A DNA stretch of 64,000 nucleotides from Chrysomallon squamiferum (taxonomy: Eukaryota; Mollusca; Gastropoda; Neomphalida; Peltospiridae), in the NCBI GenBank assembly GCA_012295275.1, contig CM022676.1, positions 1,820,510 through 1,884,509 of the forward strand, written 5' to 3'. Shown one piece after another: positions 1 through 13,601 of this stretch (position 1 is the first letter of the stretch; each line of letters begins with the position of its first letter). The translations under genes and the position numbers were made by a program. The notes beneath the pieces are model-generated. The model was not told where the DNA came from, searched no databases, and saw only the letters and a list, made by a program, of their open reading frames with translations.

Positions 1-2088
<2,088 letters not shown>

Positions 2089-3637
2089 GAATGAATAGGT
2101 AAAATAAAATGGAAACAAAAGGAAATTGCGGTTTACCAGACAACTGGCACAAGGGAAAGTCAGTCATAGAATGTCTAAGATTTTCTCTCGAAAACAAAAT
2201 TCTCTGTGACGTCATTTTCATTGTTGGACACGAACGGAAACGTATAGAGGCACACAGGCTGATTCTGAGTCTGCGCAGTTCTGTCTTCTACCCCATGATG
2301 ACAGGACTGTTATCAGAACAAAATGATATTTCTATACCAGACATCGAACCTGACATTTTTGAAGCATTTCTTACGTAAGATAATTTTACAAACATTTGCT
2401 GAAATAATAGGTTTTGAATGTATGTTTCATTTCCCTAATGATATTTTCATACAGTGTTTTCAATTTACTGGTTACTGTCTTTAGATATCAGTTTTATTCC
2501 TGAGCTCATGTCGAATGTTGAAAGAGCATGGCCCACATACGTATACACACGAACATAATTATAATATTTTTGTTACCGATTCCTGTACACTGATGACGTC
2601 ATCATTACTGGTAGCAACGTCACTGGATTACTCTATGTGTCGGAAAAAATACGATATCACAGATCTATCAGACAAATGTTTAACCTACATGAAGTCGTCG
2701 TTGACGTTACCTGACGTCTGTGTTGTTCTAGAGCAGGCCCATCTGTATTCTGAAGAGGACTTGATGAAAAATGTCTGACATTTATTTGGAAGAACGGTGA
2801 CGATGTCTTGAAGTCAGATACTCTCTGCGATCTTTGTCGTGATTGTTTCAGAAAGGTAATTCATCCCGATGACCTGAACGCCAGCGAGGAGTCAGTTTTG
2901 AAACATCCATGAAGTGGAGTGAAGCTCAATGCAGACGACAACAAAGAGAGATGACTCCACAAAGCAGACGAAAAGTACTCGGCGAAAATCTGTATCTGAT
3001 TCGATTTCCTTTGCTTGGCGCAGATTACCTCGACAAGAACGTTTTTCCTACAAAACTGCTATCAGAGTCTGAAGAAATTAAAATTCTTCGATTTTTCTTA
3101 TATCCCAACTGCGATGTTTCTCCTTTTACGTCGAATACGAGATCAAGAACAGTGAGAAACAAGCCTACTCTGATCAGTAGATTTGAACAATTCGATCATT
3201 ATGAAGGACTTCGAAATGGAAAATGTGATGAAGGAATAATGTTCTGGCTGAATACCGATGCTTTATTTCAAGGTTTACAGTTATATGGTAACCCGAAGAA
3301 TTCTTCAGAGAAACACACAGTCAGTGTTTCAGTTTGTGAAATTTCAAGTGATGAAATTGTTTCTGGCACATCACTCTTCGTCACAGTTGCAGCAAACTAT
3401 ATATTCTATGACGTCAACTTTCCCAGACCCGTGCAACTGAATAAAAACACAAAATATCATTTGATTGTTAGAATTAAGGGTGAAACGTATTTAAAAGGTA
3501 AACAAGGACAATCTACGGTAAGATCGGGTAATTTTATCTGTTCATTTGGTTACTACAAAAAATGCAAACACAGTTCATTGTCGTATGAAACTTGTGTTAC
3601 TGAGGGACAGATTCCGGGATTAAAATTCTTAATTTAA
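2089..3637 (+). pseudogene. BTB-BACK-PHR protein (BTBD1/2/3/6-like), frame broken
   Basis: Proteins of this family join a BTB domain (Cullin-3 binding), a BACK domain and a C-terminal PHR beta-sandwich, and often act as ubiquitin-ligase adaptors. The start ATG at 2109 follows an acceptor (ctctttcag, ending 2088). The first exon encodes most of the BTB domain (CDVIFIVG, then RIEAHRLILSLRSSVFYPMM) and ends at about 2375 at a GTAAGA donor. Coding similarity resumes near 2580 (RFLYTDDV). BACK and PHR follow without introns: KYDITDLSDKCLTYMKSS, KWSEAQCRRQQREMTPQSRR, RKVLGENLYLIRFPLL, then PHR to the stop at 3635-3637 (ending QIPGLKFLI). The frame must change three times: near 2646 (run of six A), near 2767 (run of five A) and near 2902 (TTTT). 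No clear acceptor precedes 2580. Either this is a decaying gene copy or the assembly has homopolymer errors. The family assignment is firm; the status is not. Confidence 0.82.
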
Positions 3638-3753
3638 ATCATAATTAAACTAGTATTTCATGAAAAAGTTTTGATGACGTGATTGACTGGGAAGTGATTT
3701 CATCTCTAGCATTATAGCTGTTCATGTCATGAGAATTAATTTGTTACGTTGTT

Positions 3754-3759
3754 AATAAA
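3754..3759 (+). promoter_or_regulatory. Polyadenylation signal AATAAA for the BTB-PHR gene
   Basis: A canonical AATAAA lies about 117 bases after the BTB-PHR stop codon. It suggests the locus is, or recently was, a transcription unit and not a processed fragment. Confidence 0.4.
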
Positions 3760-3807
3760 CTAGACTGTTTGCTGTTCTAATTCATTTTAATTAGTGAGAA
3801 ATATTAA

Positions 3808-3962
3808 CACAGTCGCGTTATACCTCCTACCCAGGACAGAGTTAGTGTCTGGGATGGGGTGTGTATAGCGACTGCACGCTACCAGAATGAGCTGAGTAGG
3901 AGATCTGATAACGTTACCTGAAATAAGTAAATAAGTAAATAAATAAATAAATAAATAAATAG
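3808..3962. repeat. SINE-like segment with A-rich AAAT tail
   Basis: A GC-richer block of about 120 bases (cctcctacccaggacagag and after) ends directly in a tandem AAAT tail, the usual look of a SINE 3' end. No A/B-box pair was recognised, so the class is uncertain. Confidence 0.35.
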
Positions 3963-4443
3963 ATAAAATACGATTAATACAAGAAATAAAATAAACTGTT
4001 TCATCGTTTGTTTGTTGTTGTTTTTTAATGTGAAAGAAGAGATATTTCTTCAACGATAATAATGTGAATTTCATTACTTATAATACATATCTGTAGTAAA
4101 ACCACAGTTTCTGTTGAGTGTTTTAAATTATTATTCACTTTATCAAGTAATTTTTATCAGCAAATTAGATTTTATTTTTTTAATATATTTAGCTAGTTCT
4201 CGTCAACAAGAGTAAAAGTCTACGCGAAATAACAAGAAGAGTGGTAATGTTAGTAGTTTATTTATTTTGCGATTTGACAGCTATGTTACACATTCTTTTA
4301 ATACTTTTAGTCGGGTGGCTACATTTAGTAGACCCGAGTTCTTGTCGCGGATTAATCCGAAGTTACACGATCTTTTGTACGCGCAACCATAATTATCTAG
4401 GATTAAGGGGAACGGTCATGTAGTGATGTGCAGCAGGTGCTTG

Positions 4444-4451
4444 TGACGTCA
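4444..4451. promoter_or_regulatory. Palindromic CRE (TGACGTCA)
   Basis: A full eight-base cAMP-response element sits in a GC-richer stretch (about 4400-4560). It is 100-200 bases upstream of the unassigned coding-like segments at 4.6-5.2 kb, so it could belong to a promoter. Only the motif is seen. Confidence 0.35.
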
Positions 4452-4566
4452 CAGATACTGGACGCAGCTGATCCCGAATCTGACCAGTGTCCATCGAGTA
4501 TAGCCATGGTCTCTAAACAGACCAGAGATAGGTGAAAACAAAGGAGTTTGCGCTTGGCTGACATGT

Positions 4567-5180
4567 CGTCTGCTTCAAGAGAGTGTTGATAAACAAATCG
4601 ATAACTACAGCAGACGGCGAAACAGCGAATTATTGGAGAGGTTTAGTGAATGGAAATGGATAATGTATACCTGTTTTACCAACTACCAACTGAAAGGAGA
4701 AAATGTGTATTTTCAAAACGTAGGAATTAATTTATGGAAGGATGCCGTTAAAGAAAACGAAGTAGCTGAAGAATGGACTTGCGATGAAGCCGAATTCAAA
4801 ATTCCACCTTTTCGTTCATTAAAAATTAATGAAAAGATTTCTGGCGCGTTTAATCACAAAACGACAAATATTACATTCGAAATCGGCCTCGGAATCCGAA
4901 TCAGTTTCGTGCACAGAATTTCGTCACAATCAGTTTTTCGTAAGCTACGGATTTAGCAATGATGTACTCAACCGACCCCCGACTCTCCCCACGTGTGATG
5001 GTTAATGCTGATCTAACACATTTAAAAATACCAGGAACTAGTTGCATGAATACTGCACTAGTGGTCAATACTTTTCTACAAAACCGGACCGACAGTCCTT
5101 GTCTTTCTCTCAGGTCAGATTTCTCTAGACATGAAAGTGGAGAAGAGGATATGAGGGTAACACCGGACAGAAACAGAAAG
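4567..5180 (+). other. Unassigned coding-like segments ending in a consensus donor
   Basis: Two open stretches lie here. One continues upstream from the ATG at 4633 (QIDNYSRRRNSELLERFSEW) and runs to 4956. The second starts at 4959 and is open to a strong donor at 5180 (AAAG followed by GTGAGTG), in phase 0. Base composition is less AT-biased than the surroundings. I do not recognise either translation. The SRRR motif after a possible coil faintly recalls ORF1 proteins of LINE elements. The phase-0 donor would also be compatible with splicing to DIXDC1 exon 2, so a distal alternative first exon is conceivable. Confidence 0.3.
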
Positions 5181-7237
5181 GTGAGTGTTGATTATTTAGT
5201 GTGTAACATGGGGGGAATCCACCCCCCAAAAAAACACCAGAAAAAAAATAAAAAATAAATATAAAAAACAACCCCAAAAACACATGTTATGAGAAGTCTT
5301 GTTTACAAATATATCTTCATTATGCTGTGCACACATACAGACACATAAACATCACACAGACACACAAACACATACATGTATTACATGTAATGAATAAACA
5401 TTTTAAAACATGCTGTACTATATTTTATTAATATATGCTATAACACAAACATGATACCGTCTTGACTACACTGTATACTGTATTACTCTACACTGTCCTA
5501 TAATTAACTTTGCTACTTGAAACAGTTCATTATAATTTGCCTTGTTATATACAACACTATAAATGTTCAACAGTACATTACCATATACTACACTACACTA
5601 TGGCACATGAACTACAACAATCGAGACTAGACTAAACATTACACTTGATTATATATCATATGCAAATATTATGTAAGTATTTAAAACTTGGGTCAATAGA
5701 AATAAATATACATGTACTGTCACAGACATTTACAAACACACACATACACACTTACTTCTCTACATACCACACAAATACATTTTTTTAAATAAAAAAGAAA
5801 GAAAAGAATCTTTATTGCAATATTAATAATTATATCTGCCAAATGCTGCCTTCTGAAACTAGTAATGGTATTAATTTAAATTTGATGAGAGATAGAGAGA
5901 ATATTAAAAATGACTGTTTAGGTCATTTTTCTTTATTACGCAGTCTAATTATTTGTTAAGTATACATATATCTGACACTTTCAGTCTGCTGAAATGTAGT
6001 TACATAAATTATCCATTACCTGTATGATTGAGTATGTGTCTGGCTCATATCATTATCAGATAAGTATATAATATTTGCCTTCAAAGATGTATCCACACAT
6101 CATGATCAAACTGCAGCATTTATGTTTTAACAATGACTTCTTTGATGAAATTCTCCCTGGATACATTTACCAGGCAGCTCTGATTTGAACAATGCTAAGC
6201 TTGTTACTTCACACTTCTCTAAGATAATGGGAGACCAGAATCAAGATAACACACGTTATTCGACAGGGCACTGAAATAATGACCATACAAATGGACCAGT
6301 TCTTCAGTCAACAGTGACCATCTTGTGACTAGCAGTTTAAGATAAGAGGGTAGAAATTAACCTTGTCTCATTTGTTTTCATAATGGTTAGAGTGCATGTG
6401 TTTGATATTTCACATCCATGATAAACTGGCTTGAACTATATGACTAGGTACAGCTAGTTAAACATGGAATATGAGCAATTAATATTGATATAAACAGGTT
6501 CATAGTTACAGGAAATGAAATCTGTCTTGTTGTGATTGATAACAATACACAATAAACCAGCTTATTTTTTCTTTCTTCATATTATCATAATATAAGAAAA
6601 AATAAATGAAATAACAGTAACTAAATACTACACAATTAACTCCCAAGTTGCACAGATCATTTATCAAGTGAAAATAAATGCATATGAGAGCATACAAAAC
6701 TAGTTTGTCACTAATTAAAATGAGCCAGGTAAACATTAATGCATGGTTTACCTTAGCTGCATGAAAATGTAAGAAATAAACTAATTGCCATTGGAAAGAT
6801 TCAAACAACTGACTCTCTGTATTTCATTCAGTTCTGTCAGCATTAGAAGCTTAATTCACCACAACTTGATTTTTTTCACAAGATATATTATCTTTAATAT
6901 TATTTTGTAACATTATATTCAAGTACTTATTGGTCTTAATATTAATTCCATTGATTTTTTCATTACTGTGATTGATCAGATGAAACTGACTCCTAATACC
7001 TGGCTTACTCCCCGTTGAAGACTGACAGAGCTCTTGGTTCTAAATTCTAGAAAATGTCATAAATTTATAGATTTGTTTCCCTTACAGTATCACAATATGA
7101 AGAGTTCTTTAGGTAATAATCACAAATAATTACAATAACAATAATAATAGTTTTAGTAATATTAGTAATACTAATTGTAATATTAATCATTATTGTTTGT
7201 AGAGTAATAGTAGAAATAGGTGATTAGTAAATGGTAA
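5181..7237. other. AT-rich intergenic DNA, nothing recognised
   Basis: Apart from scattered CACA and ATAA runs I see no exon, RNA gene or clear repeat family. The longest frame, on the minus strand near 6.5-6.8 kb, is hydrophobic, AT-driven and has no recognisable domain. Confidence 0.6.
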
Positions 7238-7433
7238 AGATATAGCAGTGACATGCAGAGGGATGGGCCAATGGGCATCCAGATTGGGGGGGGGGGCATC
7301 CAGTCAGAGATAAGAACTTAATAAATTGATTGATTTATATTTAAACAGAATATTTTACTTAAGTGTCTTTGGGGCATACAATCAAGGAGTTGGCCCCAGC
7401 CATCACCGTTCTCTGCATGCCACTGAGATATAG
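7238..7433. mobile_element. hAT-type MITE, 180 bp, with 8-bp target duplications
   Basis: Left terminus CAGTGACATGCAGAG (7246-7260) and right terminus CTCTGCATGCCACTG (7411-7425) are inverted repeats matching at 14 of 15 positions. They are flanked by perfect 8-bp direct repeats, AGATATAG at 7238-7245 and 7426-7433. An 8-bp duplication and a CAGTG/CACTG end are the signature of hAT-superfamily elements. The 180-bp interior has no coding capacity and includes a G run (about 7287-7296), so this is a non-autonomous element. Confidence 0.8.
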
Positions 7434-7890
7434 CAGCAGAAGCATATCTTTAAAAAAAGTAGTAACAACATGAACACATGATCACTTATTTACTTAAGTA
7501 TGTCATTAAATAGTTAAGTAATTCATAACATACAAATTATATGGTTAGTTTCTAGGTCTGATGATGATGGAAATATTTAGTTTGTATTTTAATTTACTCT
7601 CTCTCTCTCTCTCTCTCTGTAACAAAAACATGAACACAGGTATACGTGCTTTGTTTTGATGATTAGGTGATATTTAAAAAAAAAAAAAAGAGAAATTGGT
7701 ATTTTCAAGAACATTCATTCATTCAGTTATTCATTTGTTCTTTCATTCATTTATTCCTGCCTTTATATTTACAAGTCTTAATGGTGTATCCAGATTGTTA
7801 ACAACAAACAATATTAAGAAAATAGAAAAAAATATTAAAAATAAAAAATATAAAATAAATAAAATATTAAAATAAAATAAAATAAAATAA

Positions 7891-7962
<72 letters not shown>

Positions 7963-9540
7963 AATAAATAAATAAATAAAATAAAAAAGAACAACATAGA
8001 CCAAAGAGATTTTAAAACTGATTTCTAAATGTTGTTTCTATCAAGGAAAAGCTCTGGATTTAATTCTATAATCATCTAAGTGTCAATAACAAAAACTTGG
8101 CTATTGAATTCTAAACCCTGACAAAAGCAGAATGTAATAAACTGACTGTATAATTTACAGTTCAAAGCATGTTTTGTTAATTTATATAACCTGAGTTAAA
8201 GCTAACATAAAATATTAAATGCAGTGATAAAATTTATATTTAGAAATACTAATCAGTTCCCTGTGGACAAATAAATAAATACAAATAATTAATAATAAAA
8301 CAGCATAATTTTCTTAAATATTTGATTATTTATTGTTTATTTTGTAAAAAATAAAAAATATATATATATATATATATATATATGATTATTAAATGAATAG
8401 ATCTTTAAAAAAATAAAGAATTAAAAAAAATAATAAAATAAAAAAACTGAAAGGAAAATGAATTATAAATCTGCCACAGATAATAATATTACACGTTTTG
8501 AATGCACAAAACATTCAGAGTAAATCAATTAATTTTCAAACTGCATGTATGTAAATGGGGTTTCACAATCGATGACCCGGAAGTGATCGATGACATCTTA
8601 TTCTCATTCCTGTGCAAACCCTCATAAACAGGTGGCTTTTACGAAAATTAAGGAAAATAAAATAAATACAGTTTAATGGAAACTATACCATTATGTTATA
8701 ACAACAAGAAAGAATATTATAGTGTCTTAAATTATTAAAGGTATTTCCGATGTTGACGTTTCTTCGATATTGGCGTTTAAGATAATTTATTTACAAAATG
8801 GAGTCGCATCGTCGGAAATACATGTCTGCTGTGGCAGATTAACAACAGGTGTTAACTGTGCTAATCAGTCAAGCTAAACGAAGTGACAGACGAACAACAT
8901 ATTGTGCATGGAAATTATTATTTCATAAACTCGTTCAGTTTTGTTTTCAGATAGCATAAACATTTTTATAATGTATGTCGCGGTTAAGGTGTTGCAATTA
9001 AATCGATGTTCCAGTAATTTCGTGATAAGCTTACGACTCTGAAAATTTTTATAATAATTTATGCCATTGTCATAATTACACATTAAATGTTCACTCATAT
9101 ATATGATGAAATTTTAAGTATTTAAATCTTGATATTTTTGAAATGTAGGTTTTCCTTAAAGTGTTGTAGACAGGATTGATAGTATTATAATTATATTTCA
9201 ATAAATCATCGATTTCAGTATTAATTCTATTTTTTCCATAACTAACTGTCAATTATTTTCTATTTGAAAACTGATGTCATTTTTTTTTTCAGTTTTTTGT
9301 TTAGACTTTTTGTTTTAGGTGTCTTCAGATACTAAAAAATTAGTTTGTAGCTTTTAAACTAAATATTTAGTGTTCTACTGCAGCTATTAGATAGACTGAT
9401 TAAACCAGATTGTGTGACTAGTTTATCAAAATTATCAAACAATCATTTCAAAGAACAATGTGAACGAGCAACATTTAAATACAGGCAGGTAATTTTGAAC
9501 TATGAGAAAGTAAAATCTGATATTTAAATGGAATCGGAGA
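7434..9540. other. Intergenic DNA upstream of DIXDC1, with A/T microsatellites
   Basis: Contains a CT tract (about 7598-7618), a long AAT tract (about 7891-7955) grading into AAAT, and an AT tract (about 8358-8383). From about 8550 to 8830 the sequence is less repetitive and includes the ETS-like site listed separately. It may be the DIXDC1 promoter region. No exon recognised. Confidence 0.5.
8575..8585 (+). promoter_or_regulatory. ETS/GABP-type site ACCCGGAAGTG
   Basis: A strong ETS-family consensus about 960 bases upstream of the first DIXDC1 coding exon, in one of the few non-repetitive stretches nearby. Its role as a promoter element is an inference from motif and position. Confidence 0.3.
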
Positions 9541-9630
9541 ATGTCTGACACAGGAAGTCCTATTAAAAGTGTTTCTAACAGTCTGTCCAGCACACCTGAC
9601 GAAACTTCACATGCATGGATGGAGTGGCAG
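9541..9630 (+). CDS. DIXDC1: DIXDC1 first coding exon 1a
   Basis: ATG opens a 30-codon exon ([14 protein letters not shown]... HAWMEWQ) ending in phase 0 at CAG/GTGAGT. Joined to exon 2 it gives [12 protein letters not shown], which aligns with the region just before the CH domain in vertebrate Dixin. A GT dinucleotide tract begins about ten bases after the donor, so the 5' splice site abuts a microsatellite. Confidence 0.7.
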
Positions 9631-9635
9631 GTGAG

Positions 9636-9677
<42 letters not shown>

Positions 9678-11160
9678 TTTGTGAAAAGAGTGTTGGTTTG
9701 TATGTATATATGTTTGTTGTGTGTGAGAGTGGGAGAAAGTGTTTTTTTGTGTGTATGCATTTGTGTGTGTAAGAATGTATGTGTATTTCTGTAGATTTAT
9801 ATATGTAATGTGTTTGTGTGTGTTTGGTATTTGGTTGAGAATGTATTTGTATTTCTGTATGTGTAAATGTATGTGAGTGTGTATTTCTGTATGTGTATAT
9901 ATATCTGTGTGAAAATGTATGTGAGTATAACTATATGTGTCTGTATGTGTGTATGTGTTTGAGAGCATATTGTTTTTGCTTTGCATATGTGTGCATCATT
10001 ATATATGTATTTGTTTTTTTTAAATGTGTATGTGTGTGAATATTATCTTTGTTTCAGTGTTGTACATGTTTATGTTTTTGTCATGTATATATCTATATAT
10101 ACATTTGTATGTATCTCTGTTTACTCATCTATACATGCAGACATGCATGTTTATAATAGATCATTAGAGGTGTATTTACACACATGCATGAATATGTGTG
10201 TGTGGGGTTTATATGGGTATATATTCTTTGGTTTATCTTGGGTATGTATTTTAAGAAACATATTGTATAATAATGCTATAGATTTGTTGCTAGAAGTAGA
10301 ATGCAAATTGAATTCCTCCTTGTTATTGATTATTTAATATATACTTGAAATATTAAACTGAACCCTTTAAAAAAGCATAAATAAATAAATAAATAAATAA
10401 ATAAAACAAAATAATACAAATAAAATACAAATAAATACCAAAATATTCTAATATAAAATATCTGATATAAAAGCCATTCAGAAATGATACAACATAAAGG
10501 AGGGAATAAGAAAAAAACAATAATTACACATTAAAAGAAATAATATAAAATAAAAACAATATTCATAATGCAGTTTTTTCTTTGTTTGAAACAACTGTTA
10601 GTAACATTTTTCTGTTCTTGTGAAATAAGATAACCATTATGACTAATACAGTATGTTGAAACATGAAAGCTTTACATTTCCGGCTAAAGTGTGAGTTTCC
10701 TATAAACCAAGCATCCGGATCTTTTAAACTTGTTACTGACCAGTTCTAAACAGCATACAACATTTAGGATTTGAAATTCATGTGTCTTCTGTGATGTTCA
10801 GCTGTAGTTATTATTTTTAATGTGGAATTAGTTTTGGGTTTGGAATAATTATTATCTTTTAAACTTCTTACTAACTGGTTCTGCATTCATTGTTAGAGTG
10901 TTATAAAATATTAATTATTTTTGTGGGTGGAAACTGAGATTTATAAATCAGAGAGTACATCATGTCTGATGACTTTCTGCAGTTTATGTATTCCATGCCT
11001 GTTTGTGCTGGTGAGGATTTGGAACAAGGCAGTAAAGCTGATGTTGTGTTTCAAGTAAGTTTGTAATTTAACACAAATTACAATAAAAACAGACAGAGAA
11101 AAAGAATCATGGACAGAAAATATAGCTACAGATTGAGATAGAACATATTGATGAAGAAAG

Positions 11161-11238
<78 letters not shown>

Positions 11239-11658
11239 GGAAAAATAGTTTGTGTAGAAACTGAACAGATGTCCATATACCAGATGTTGTTTATTGTATA
11301 AAAATGAAATGTATGTAAAATACAAATATTAGACATTAAACATTTCAGTTTTTAAAAACTCAGTCTTGTTCTTATAATCAATAATTTCTTTATAATTAGT
11401 AAGATGTTGCCTAACAGAAATTTTTGCTCTTTTTTTTGGGACGATTCATAGTGAAGTATAGAGAATATTAAAACTCTGAGATATTATTTGATATGCATAT
11501 ATCTTTTTTGTAGTTGATCCTCTATAGTGTGTGCACATGAACATGCATACACACACACAAGACACATATGCAAATACAAACACATTCAAATGTATGTGCC
11601 TATGCACATTGATATCAGCATACATAGATAGGTGTGTGTGTGTGTGTAGCTATTTATT

Positions 11659-11695
<37 letters not shown>

Positions 11696-13319
11696 CATAC
11701 ATGTATAGAAGAAAAAAGCACCCCCCACACTAACACAGACACACCCACCCACCCATGCAGATACATAAACAGACATATGTATACAAATGCAGACATACAT
11801 AAATTGAAACACGATATCAGAAGATTTTGAAATTAAAAATTAATTATAATTTCTGACATTGAGGAGTAAAACGTAATTTTATAAGCTGGAAATTATTAGG
11901 CAGTTTTAATTTAATAACAGAATAAAACACACCAAATTATATTACTCTGTAGATATATATATATATATATATATATATTTTATATAAAAAACATTTATTT
12001 TTTTGATCGTAAAGTATTTTGTTGTTTGACAGCTGTTGGTTTTTGTTTCAGCAACAGTTAAAAGCATATGTGGACTGGTTGAATTCACAACTAAAGAAGA
12101 AACCAGGAGCTAGGCTTGTAGAAGATCTCAGAAATGATGTCAAGGATGGAGTTGCTCTTATTGAACTTATTGAAGTTGTTGGTATGTCTGAAATATCCTA
12201 TATCTAACTTTTTTGACAGGGTGTTTTCCAATTTTTGACAAGGAGAACAAATTTGTTTCGTGTTTATAACCTTTCCCACACAAGAACAGCTAAGACCAAT
12301 TAAAATACTTTAAGATAAAATCAAAGTTTTCGTGTTACGTATAAAATCAGGTTCTTTGTAAGTCATAGTTATTCTTGGCTGCATTATGGATTAAATTACC
12401 GTTTTTTTATCACCAGCTTGGATTTTTTATCTTACCCTATCACATATTATTATTATTATTTTTGTTATCATTATTGTTATCCTTATAATATTATTATTAT
12501 TATTATTATCATCATCATCTTACATATTATTTGCTTACATACTACTACTGCTATTCTACTATTACTATACTATTGCTACTGCTGTTGTTACTGCTACTAT
12601 TATTATTATTATTATTATTACTGCTATTATTAATGCTGCTACTACTGTTGTTAATACTACTACTACTATTACAAGTACTATTAATACTATTACTGCTTCT
12701 ACTATTGATACTGCTGTTATTACTGTTACTACTACTGCTATTACTGTTACTACTACTGCTATTTACTACTGTTACTAATACTATTATTACTACTACTAGT
12801 GCTACTACAACAAGTACTACTATTACTATTACTATCTCTTTCAGCGGGAGAAAAATTGGTTGGTTATAATGAGGCCCCTGCAAACCAGAGTGAAATGAAA
12901 GAGAACATTGAAAGAGTTATTCAGTTCATGGCCACCAACAGAATCAGAATGCATCACATAAGTGCAAAAGGTTTATTCTTTGTATTTTTCTTATGACTAA
13001 TTTTTCAAATGATAATGTGTGACTTCGCATCTATTATTATGTGTGTGTGTGTGTGTTAAAACCACTAGTTTAAATTAATGAAATAATATTATGTATATTT
13101 ATTAAAATATGTTTTAAACTTGCAGACATAGTGGAGGGTAATCTGAAAGCCATAATGCGACTCATTCTTGCTCTGGCTGCCCATTTTAAACCAAAAAGTG
13201 TGAAACATTCAGCGCATCAGCAGATACGAGCTGAAAGAAACGCTAACATCTCAGGAATAGCACAGGTGGATTATTGTTTGAGTTATATATACATACACAT
13301 ATACACATACATACATACA

Positions 13320-13351
<32 letters not shown>

Positions 13352-13569
13352 CACACATACATACATACATATACATACATACATACATACATACATACAT
13401 ACATACATACACACACACATACACACACATATACACACATATACACATATACACATATATACATACATACATACATACATACACACATACATATACACAT
13501 ATACACATATACATACATACATACATACATACACACATACATATACACATATACACATACACATATACA

Positions 13570-13601
<32 letters not shown>

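Noticed and set aside
4567-4640. LINE ORF1 coiled-coil motif (YSRR)
   Set aside because: A few residues only; no RRM or reverse transcriptase follows.
12418-12883. Poly-Leu, poly-Tyr and Ser/Asn frames
   Set aside because: Products of ATT/ACT trinucleotide repeats; the same applies near 7.8, 25.7, 27.3, 42.5 and 60.6 kb.
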